DNA from: Futiania mangrovi
GTDB lineage: Bacteria > Pseudomonadota > Alphaproteobacteria > Futianiales > Futianiaceae
NCBI RefSeq assembly: GCF_024158125.1
Contig: NZ_JAMZFT010000002.1
Coordinates: forward strand, 868,001-932,000
DNA length: 64,000 nucleotides
Direction: 5' to 3'
Position numbers and translations under genes: made by a program. Positions 58,527 through 64,000 of this stretch are shown one piece after another; position 1 is the first letter of the stretch, and every line of letters begins with the position of its first letter. The notes beneath the pieces are model-generated. The model ran no database searches and was not told the DNA's origin. It saw nothing but the letters and a program-made list of their open reading frames with translations.

Positions 58527-59057
58527 TCAGGTGAAGGGCACCTCGGGCGCGTAGGGGTACCAGCGCTCCGGATCCGGGCGGCGGTAGCCCGGATAGGTCG
58601 GGCGTTCGACCAGCTCGAGGATCATCTTGAGCGGGCCGTCGGTCTCGACGTAGGCGAAATTGGTACCCTTGTAGCTGCCCTCCATGCAGGGCGGGCAGCC
58701 GCGCCGCTCGAACTCCGCGATGGCGTCTGCCATGGAGTCGCAGGTGTGGCGGACGAGGACGTGGTGCATCCCCTCGCCGTAGCGGTCCAGGAACTCCCGG
58801 TAGATGGACGGTCCCTCCAGCGGCTGGATGACCTCCCACATGAAGGAGCCGGTCCAGGCGAGCGCCAGGCGCATGCCATAGGCGACCTCCTTGCCGCGCA
58901 CCTTCATGTTGGTGAGGTCCGGCGGGGCGTAGGTGTAGACCGCCCAGGGGCCGATGCCGGCCTTCTCCACGAAGTTCTCGATCGTCTGGTCGAGGTCGTT
59001 GACGACGACGCAGACCTGTTCGATCCCGTTCACCAGGCCCTTGGGCGGGTCCATCAT
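58527..59057 (-). CDS. VOC/glyoxalase-superfamily protein
   Basis: A 176-residue protein of the vicinal-oxygen-chelate fold. It starts MMDPPKGLVNGIEQVCVVVNDLDQTIENF and has GEGMHHVLVRHTCDSMADAIAEFERRGCPP and TNFAYVETDGPLKMILELVERP, in which two beta-alpha-beta-beta-beta units and His/Glu metal ligands can be seen. The family covers glyoxalase, methylmalonyl-CoA epimerase and ring-cleavage dioxygenases; which applies is not clear. It lies between the TRAP receptor and permease genes, 25 bases from the former. ATG 59055-59057 is used; a second ATG follows directly. Confidence 0.82.
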   Translation of the reverse strand: MMDPPKGLVNGIEQVCVVVNDLDQTIENFVEKAGIGPWAVYTYAPPDLTNMKVRGKEVAYGMRLALAWTGSFMWEVIQPLEGPSIYREFLDRYGEGMHHVLVRHTCDSMADAIAEFERRGCPPCMEGSYKGTNFAYVETDGPLKMILELVERPTYPGYRRPDPERWYPYAPEVPFT

Positions 59058-59082
59058 GTCCGTGTCTCCCCCTGGCGCGGTG

Positions 59083-60153
59083 TCAGCACGGGTTGTTCGG
59101 GCCGATCGACGGCTTGGCCGTGACCCGCTTGCGGTAGGAGTCCACGATCTTGATGATCGCGGCGCCGTCCGCGGAAACCTCGCCGCGGATGCTGTCGATG
59201 ACCTTGTCCATCGCGCCGACGAGACGGGCGAACTCGGCATCGCTCGGCGTGCAGAACTTCGCGCCCTTGGCGGACAGGTCCTCGATCACCGCGGCCAGGC
59301 GGTCGTTGGTCTGCTGCGCGGCCCAGGTGACGATCTCGTCACCCGCATCCTGCATGATCTTGCGGTCGGCTTCGGAGATGCGGGACCATGCGGCATCGCT
59401 GACGTTGATCGTGCCGAACGCGATCGAGTGGTCGATGCGCGTGATCTGCGGCGCGACTTCGAAGAGCTTGAGCGAGTTCACGCCGTTGTAGACCATCAGC
59501 GTGCAGTTCGCCGTGCCGCGCTCCAGAGCGGTGTAAAGCTCCGCCGGCGGGATCACGACCGGGCTGCCGCCCCAGGCCTTGATGCTTTCCGCCTGCCAGC
59601 GGCCCGCCGCCCGCACGAGCGCGCCGTTCCACTGCTCCGGCCCGGTCAGGAACCGGTCGCTGCAGGTCAGCGGGTTCGGCAGGATGATCGGGGTGGCCGA
59701 CACCACCTGGCTGCCATGCTTTGCGTAGATGTTGGCGACGTGCGGCTTCACCTCGCGGTGGAAGGCGGCGAGCCCCTCTGCGTCCAGCGGGAAGCTGAAC
59801 GGAATGTCCAGCACGCCGAGGTCGATGATGTCGCCGGAGACATAGGGCGTGAACTGGACCGCCACGTCGACGACGCCGTCGCGCAGGCCGTCGAGCGTCT
59901 TGTTGCCGACCAGGCTACCCGCCCAGTGATAGCGGAAGTCGATGCGGCCCTCGGTCCGCTGCTTGACGAGGTCCGCCCAGCGCAGCAGCACCTGGGAAGA
60001 GAAATCGGATTCCGGAAAGACGGTCGTCGCCTGAAGCGTCATCTGCGCCTCGGCATCGGCCGCCTGCCATCCCAGTGCGACCGCCGCCGCCAGCGCGGCA
60101 GCGCCCGCCGTCCGGCGGAGACCCGATACCCAATTTCCTGCGCCATGCACCAT
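59083..60153 (-). CDS. dctP: TRAP transporter substrate-binding protein (DctP)
   Basis: A 356-residue periplasmic receptor. The signal peptide covers about residues 1-36 (MVHGAGNWVSGLRRTAG... ADAEAQ). Family motifs include QATTVFPESDFSSQVLLRWADLV and LRDGVVDVAVQFTPYVSGD. The ATG at 60151-60153 has GAGGGAGG about 8 bases upstream; longer in-frame reading is not supported. It is the first gene of the minus-strand TRAP operon and faces the E1 gene across an AT-rich divergent promoter region. The ligand is unknown but should feed the E1/SDR enzymes of the facing operon. Confidence 0.9.
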   Translation of the reverse strand: MVHGAGNWVSGLRRTAGAAALAAAVALGWQAADAEAQMTLQATTVFPESDFSSQVLLRWADLVKQRTEGRIDFRYHWAGSLVGNKTLDGLRDGVVDVAVQFTPYVSGDIIDLGVLDIPFSFPLDAEGLAAFHREVKPHVANIYAKHGSQVVSATPIILPNPLTCSDRFLTGPEQWNGALVRAAGRWQAESIKAWGGSPVVIPPAELYTALERGTANCTLMVYNGVNSLKLFEVAPQITRIDHSIAFGTINVSDAAWSRISEADRKIMQDAGDEIVTWAAQQTNDRLAAVIEDLSAKGAKFCTPSDAEFARLVGAMDKVIDSIRGEVSADGAAIIKIVDSYRKRVTAKPSIGPNNPC

Positions 60154-60208
60154 GTGATTGCCTCCCTCTTGCATGTGCCCGATGTCGTTGTGACAGCTTG
60201 CAGATTTC

Positions 60209-60225
60209 GTTATTTTGAAGATAAC
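60209..60225. promoter_or_regulatory. 17-bp palindromic operator candidate in the TRAP/E1 divergent gap
   Basis: GTTAT (60209-60213) and ATAAC (60221-60225) form an inverted repeat with a 7-base spacer in an AT-rich patch. It overlaps the -10 box of the minus-strand promoter. Total length and GTT...AAC ends match the site at 47087-47103; the nearby IclR gene at 63759 is the likely binder. Confidence 0.5.
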
Positions 60226-60252
60226 TATTCTATATCGAAAAATTGCTGTCAA
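60224..60252 (-). promoter_or_regulatory. Promoter of the minus-strand TRAP receptor operon
   Basis: On the minus strand TTGACA (60252-60247) is followed after 17 bases by AATAGT (60229-60224), a perfect -35 and a 4-of-6 -10. It lies about 70 bases upstream of the receptor ATG. Confidence 0.5.
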
Positions 60253-60323
60253 TCGCAGGGCCGCGGGCCACCGGGCCAGGGCGATGCAACGACAGGCAAA
60301 AAGGGGGGAGGGATGAACGCGGC

Positions 60324-62330
60324 ATGACGACCACGGCCGAACGTGCATTGCGCAACCGGGAGCTTCCGGCGGAGGATCTGGAAGCGATCTACCGGACAGC
60401 CCTGAAGATCCGCACCTTCGAGGAGCGCACCGCCGAACTCTTTGCCGAGGGGCTGGTGAAGGGCACCGCGCACAGCTATGTGGGCGAGGAGGCCATCGCC
60501 TCGGCCGTCTGCCGGAACCTGCGCAAGGACGACTACATCGGCAGCTATCACCGCGGCCACGGCCACTGCATCGCCAAGGGCGCGCAGGTCGACCGCATGA
60601 TGGCGGAGCTGATGGGCAAGGCCACGGGCTATTGCGCGGGCCTTGGCGGTTCGATGCACATTGCCGACCTCAGCCTCGGTATCCTCGGCGCGAACGGGAT
60701 CGTCGGCGCGGCCATGCCGCTGTGCACCGGGGCGGCGCTGGCCGCCAAGCTGAAGAACACCGGGCAGGTCGCGGTCGCCTTCTTCGGCGACGGCGCCTCG
60801 AACCAGGGCATCTTCCACGAATCGCTCAATCTCGCGTCGGTCTGGAAGCTGCCGCTGATCTTCATCTGCGAGAACAACCAGTACGCACTGACCACGTCCT
60901 ACCGCGCGACGACGGCGATCGACCGGGTGGCGGACCGGGCTGCGTCCTACACGATGCCGGGCGTGCAGGTCGACGGGAACGACGCGACCGACGTGGCCTT
61001 CGCCATGAAGGAAGCGGTCGAGCGCGCGCGCGCCGGCGAGGGGCCGACGCTGATCGAGGCGCTGACCTACCGGTGGGGCCAGCACTCCATGCGCGCGAAC
61101 CTGCGCGACCCGCGCCCCGACGAGGAGCAGAAGCACTGGCGCGACCGCGATCCCGTGAAGGCGCTGGAGGAGGCGCTGCTCGCCCGCAAGATCTACACCG
61201 CCGCCTCGGTCGAGGAGGCCCGAAAGGAGGCGAAGGCCGAGATCGAGGCCGCAGTCGAATACGGCAAGGCGAGTCCGGAGCCGAGCGCGGAACAGATGAT
61301 GGCCTCGGTCTACGCCCCGCACCCGGTCGCGGTCGAGCCCGCCTCGAAGGGCACCCGCGAGATCGGCTTCATCGAGGCGCTGAACGAGGCCATGCACCAG
61401 GAGATGGAGCGCGACGGCGACGTCATCGTCATGGGCGAGGACGTGGGCCTGACGGGCGGCATCTTCGCGGCGACCAAGGGTCTCGCGGAGCGCTTCGGCC
61501 TCGACCGCGTGCGCGACACGCCGATCTCGGAAGCGACCTTCGTCGGCTGCGGCGTCGGCGCGGCGATCGCCGGGCTGCGGCCGGTCGTCGAGATCCAGAT
61601 CTTCGACTTCGTGGCGCTGACCATGGACATGCTGGTCAACCAGGCGGCCAAGTTCCGCTTCATGCTGGGCGGCGGGCCGAAGGTGCCGCTGGTGATCCGG
61701 GGCCCTCAGGGTGGCGGCATCCGCATGGCGGCCCAGCACAGCCAGTCGCTGGAAGCCTGGTTCACGCATGTGCCGGGCCTCGTCGTCATGGCGCCGTCGA
61801 CGCCCTACGACGCCAAGGGCCTGCTCACGACCGCGATCCGCGACGACAATCCGGTGATCTTCCTCGAGAGCAAGCTGCTCTATGTCTCCGGCGGCGGCCC
61901 GGTGCCGGAGCAGCAGTACGCCATCCCGCTCGGCAAGGGCGACGTGAAGCGCGAGGGGACCGACGTCACCGTGGTCGCGACCATGGCGATGGTGCCGCGC
62001 GCGCTGTCGGCGGCCCAGCAGCTGGAGCGCGAGGGGATCAGCGTCGAGGTGATCGACCCGCGCACGCTGAAGCCGCTCGACGAGGAGCTGATCCTCTCCT
62101 CGGTGCGCAAGACCAACCGCCTCGTCATCGCGCACGAGGCGTGGACGCACGGCGGCTTCGGGGCGGAAGTGACCGCCATTGTGGTGGAGAAGGCGTTCGA
62201 TTGGCTGGATGCACCCATCGTCCGCGTCGGCGCGCCGGATGTGCCCATGCCCTACAATGACGAGCTGGAGCGGAGCGTGATCCCGTCCCAGGGCCGCATC
62301 GCGCAGGCCATCCGGGAGGTGCTGAAATGA
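60324..62330 (+). CDS. 2-oxoacid dehydrogenase E1, alpha and beta subunits fused
   Basis: A 668-residue ThDP enzyme. The alpha part (about 1-330) holds the cofactor motif FFGDGASNQGIFHESLNLASVW...ENNQYALTT, with GDG at 155-157. A short Ala/Glu-rich linker leads to the beta part (about 345-668) with MGEDVGLTGGIFAATKGLAERFG, ISEATFVGCGVGAAIAGL and TMDMLVNQAAKFRFMLGG. Fused E1 occurs in branched-chain, acetoin and related systems. No E2 or E3 gene is in the window, so partners must lie elsewhere or the enzyme acts alone. The ATG at 60324 overlaps a four-codon ORF. It feeds a short-chain dehydrogenase gene that overlaps it by 4 bases. Confidence 0.9.
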   Translation: MTTTAERALRNRELPAEDLEAIYRTALKIRTFEERTAELFAEGLVKGTAHSYVGEEAIASAVCRNLRKDDYIGSYHRGHGHCIAKGAQVDRMMAELMGKATGYCAGLGGSMHIADLSLGILGANGIVGAAMPLCTGAALAAKLKNTGQVAVAFFGDGASNQGIFHESLNLASVWKLPLIFICENNQYALTTSYRATTAIDRVADRAASYTMPGVQVDGNDATDVAFAMKEAVERARAGEGPTLIEALTYRWGQHSMRANLRDPRPDEEQKHWRDRDPVKALEEALLARKIYTAASVEEARKEAKAEIEAAVEYGKASPEPSAEQMMASVYAPHPVAVEPASKGTREIGFIEALNEAMHQEMERDGDVIVMGEDVGLTGGIFAATKGLAERFGLDRVRDTPISEATFVGCGVGAAIAGLRPVVEIQIFDFVALTMDMLVNQAAKFRFMLGGGPKVPLVIRGPQGGGIRMAAQHSQSLEAWFTHVPGLVVMAPSTPYDAKGLLTTAIRDDNPVIFLESKLLYVSGGGPVPEQQYAIPLGKGDVKREGTDVTVVATMAMVPRALSAAQQLEREGISVEVIDPRTLKPLDEELILSSVRKTNRLVIAHEAWTHGGFGAEVTAIVVEKAFDWLDAPIVRVGAPDVPMPYNDELERSVIPSQGRIAQAIREVLK

Positions 62331-63088
62331 GCGGGTGGAGCAAGGGCGCCGTCGTCGTCACCGGCGGCAGCCGCGGCATCGGCGCGGCCATCGTGCGGGG
62401 GCTGGCCGCGCGCGGCGTGCCCGTCTGCATCAATCACCGCGACAGCGCGGCGGATGCCGAACGGCTGAGGATCGAGGCGGAGGCGATGGGGGCCGAGGCC
62501 TCCGTCATCAAGGCAGACATTGGCAGTGAGGCCGACATCGTCGCCCTGTTCGAGGAGGCGCAGCAGCGGCACGGACGGCTCTGGGGCCTTGTCAACAACG
62601 CGGGCTTCGTCGGCCAGGCCGGCCGCCGCGTGGACGAGGCGGACGCCCGCGTGCTCGAAGCATCGTTCCGCGTCAACGCCATCGGGCCGATCCTCTGCAC
62701 GCGCGAGATGTTGCGCCGCATCTCCACCCGGCACGGCGGGCTGGGCGGGCGCATCGTCAACATCTCCTCCATCGCCAAGCGGACGGGCAGCCCGAACGAC
62801 TGGGTGGACTATGCCGCATCGAAGGGCGCGCTCGACACGTTCACGCTGGGCGTGGCGCGCGAGGTGGCGACCGAGGGCGTGCAGGTGAACGGGGTGGCAC
62901 CGGGGCTCGTCGCGACCGAAATCCATGCCCGCGCCGGCGCGCCCGACCGGATCGAGCGCATGTCCGCCGCGGTTCCGATGAAGCGTGCAGGCACGCCGGA
63001 GGACATCGCCGACGTGGCGATCTGGCTGCTGCTCGAGGCGCCTGACTATGTGCACGGCACCACCATCGACGTGGCCGGCGGGGTCTAG
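62327..63088 (+). CDS. Short-chain dehydrogenase/reductase
   Basis: A 253-residue classical SDR. The cofactor motif TGGSRGIG is near residue 13, NNAG near 92, and SSIAKRTGSPNDWVDYAASKGAL holds the Ser-Tyr-Lys set. Similar to 3-oxoacyl-ACP reductase and to acetoin or diol reductases. ATGA overlap with the E1 gene and a 23-base gap to the small TRAP permease put it in the middle of the plus-strand operon. The substrate is probably a hydroxy acid or ketone linked to the E1 reaction. Confidence 0.88.
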   Translation: MSGWSKGAVVVTGGSRGIGAAIVRGLAARGVPVCINHRDSAADAERLRIEAEAMGAEASVIKADIGSEADIVALFEEAQQRHGRLWGLVNNAGFVGQAGRRVDEADARVLEASFRVNAIGPILCTREMLRRISTRHGGLGGRIVNISSIAKRTGSPNDWVDYAASKGALDTFTLGVAREVATEGVQVNGVAPGLVATEIHARAGAPDRIERMSAAVPMKRAGTPEDIADVAIWLLLEAPDYVHGTTIDVAGGV

Positions 63089-63111
63089 GGGCAGAAGGGG
63101 AGGAAAGCCGC

Positions 63112-63639
63112 ATGAGGGCACTCGCGGAACGCATCCACGCCGTCCTGTCCGGCATCAACACCGGCTTCATCATGCTGTCGGGCTGGGGCATCCTGCTGAT
63201 CACTGTGCTGACCACCTACAGCGTGACGATGCGCTATGTGTTCAACGCGCCGGACATCTGGACCTATCCGCTGTCGGCGTACATCCTCTGCTTCGTGGTG
63301 TTCGCGTCGCTCGCGCACACCCACCAGGACGGGGTGCACGTCCGCGTCGACTATGTCCTGCAGATCCTGCCGCGCCCGCTCGCCATCCTGCTCAGGATCG
63401 TGGGCGACGTTGCCTCCTCGGTCTTCCTTGCGCTCTTCGCCTGGTACATGTGGAAGCTGCTGGACGAGACGATCGCACGCAACCGGGTGGACGAGACGAC
63501 GCTCGGCCTTCCGCTGGTGTTCATCCAGTGGATTCTCCCGCTGGGCGCGGGGCTGCTGCTTCTCACCCATCTTGCGCTCGCCTTTCGGGCGGCTGCAACG
63601 GGGCGCTACGGACGGGAGGAGGGCGGGCCTGCCCACTAG
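63112..63639 (+). CDS. dctQ: TRAP transporter small permease (DctQ)
   Basis: A 175-residue protein with four hydrophobic helices. Features such as TYSVTMRYVFNAPDIWTYPLSAYILCF and ASLAHTHQDGVHVRVDYVLQIL are typical of DctQ. It lies after the E1-SDR pair on the plus strand, while the matching receptor and large permease are on the minus strand 3-5 kb away. It is the only small TRAP permease in this part, so it is taken as their partner. Confidence 0.88.
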   Translation: MRALAERIHAVLSGINTGFIMLSGWGILLITVLTTYSVTMRYVFNAPDIWTYPLSAYILCFVVFASLAHTHQDGVHVRVDYVLQILPRPLAILLRIVGDVASSVFLALFAWYMWKLLDETIARNRVDETTLGLPLVFIQWILPLGAGLLLLTHLALAFRAAATGRYGREEGGPAH

Positions 63640-63758
63640 GCGGCTTCGGAACGGGTTCGGCGGCAGTCGCCCATCGTCCGTGTTGACGCGGCCGCGCGAA
63701 CCGGCCCAATTACGCGGATGTGTGCCGTGCGGTGCGGCCAGAGCAGGGGGCGTATCCA

Positions 63759-64000
63759 ATGGCAGAGAAGACGGCGGCAGGTCCGGTCAAGACGGCGGCG
63801 CGCACGCTAGACGTGTTCGAGGCGTTCAGGGCCGCGGGCGAGCCCCTGTCGCTCTCGGAACTGGCCGAGCGGATCAAGTCCCCGATCAGCAGTTGCCACG
63901 CTCTCGTCAAGACGCTGCAGGCGCGGGGATATGTCTACACGCTCGACCAGCGGCGTCACATCTACCCGACCAAGCGGCTGCTGGAGGTTGCAACCGACAT
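63759..64000 (+). CDS. IclR family transcriptional regulator (partial, right edge)
   Basis: The first 80 codons of an IclR-type regulator; the effector domain is outside the window. The winged helix shows KTAARTLDVFEAFRAAGEPLSLSELAERIKSPISSCHALVKTLQARGYVYTLD. The ATG at 63759-63761 has AGGGGG upstream. It follows the small TRAP permease by 119 bases on the same strand. It is a likely controller of the E1/TRAP genes through the palindrome at 60209-60225, by position only. Confidence 0.85.
   Translation, partial: MAEKTAAGPVKTAARTLDVFEAFRAAGEPLSLSELAERIKSPISSCHALVKTLQARGYVYTLDQRRHIYPTKRLLEVATD

Noticed and set aside
60249-62150. A 633-codon open frame antisense to the fused E1 gene
   Set aside because: The plus strand encodes an intact E1 with all motifs; the antisense product has no recognisable domain and biased composition.

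Overview
This window is GC-rich, almost entirely coding DNA from a heterotrophic proteobacterium. The gene content fits an alphaproteobacterium (many ABC, TRAP and tripartite tricarboxylate uptake systems next to acyl-CoA enzymes, ATGA-overlapping operons, frequent GTG/TTG starts). That placement is inference; there is no rRNA or other marker gene here. I see no tRNA, CRISPR array, insertion sequence, prophage or origin, and no gene-free stretch longer than about 300 bases.

Layout. 1-3.7 kb: a membrane-fusion protein and an ABC permease (minus, cut by the left edge), then an MFS carrier and a LysE-type exporter. 3.8-10.5 kb (minus): a complete branched-chain-amino-acid-type ABC importer with a long-chain-type acyl-CoA synthetase inside the operon. 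10.7-13.4 kb (minus): a thiamine-diphosphate (ThDP) enzyme and a zinc alcohol dehydrogenase. 13.7-21.3 kb: two facing acyl-CoA operons, one with an acyl-CoA dehydrogenase, a short-chain dehydrogenase, an AMP-forming CoA ligase and a nitroreductase, the other with an ADP-forming CoA ligase and an acyl-CoA dehydrogenase. 21.5-32.9 kb: a GntR regulator divergent from a long plus-strand run: RraA-type aldolase, TctCBA importer, class IV aminotransferase, HyuB/HyuA ATP-dependent amidohydrolase and a second ThDP enzyme.

32.9-35.5 kb: a lipoprotein, a NaChBac-type sodium channel and a glutathione-transferase-like protein. 35.6-42.7 kb: an isocitrate-lyase/PEP-mutase-family lyase, LeuC/LeuD paralogues, a nitrate/sulfonate-type ABC importer and a tandem EthD protein. 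42.8-46.9 kb (minus): a TRAP importer and a 2-hydroxyacid dehydrogenase. 47.2-55.2 kb: an IclR regulator, ADP-forming CoA ligase, two acyl-CoA dehydrogenase subunits that look like halves of one heterotetramer, a citrate-synthase-fold lyase and an AtuA protein split in two. 55.2-57.0 kb: a pentapeptide-repeat protein and a PPK2 kinase. 57.1-64 kb: a TRAP importer whose subunits sit in two divergent operons around a fused 2-oxoacid dehydrogenase E1, two short catabolic genes, and a second IclR gene cut by the right edge.

Together the window reads as a row of separate carboxylic-acid catabolic modules, each pairing an uptake system with acid activation or C-C cleavage enzymes, and several pairing these with a local regulator. 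The least familiar modules are the 47-55 kb CoA ligase/heterotetrameric dehydrogenase/citryl-CoA-lyase-like/AtuA set and the 22-33 kb RraA-Tct-transaminase-Hyu-ThDP set. Substrates cannot be read from sequence alone.
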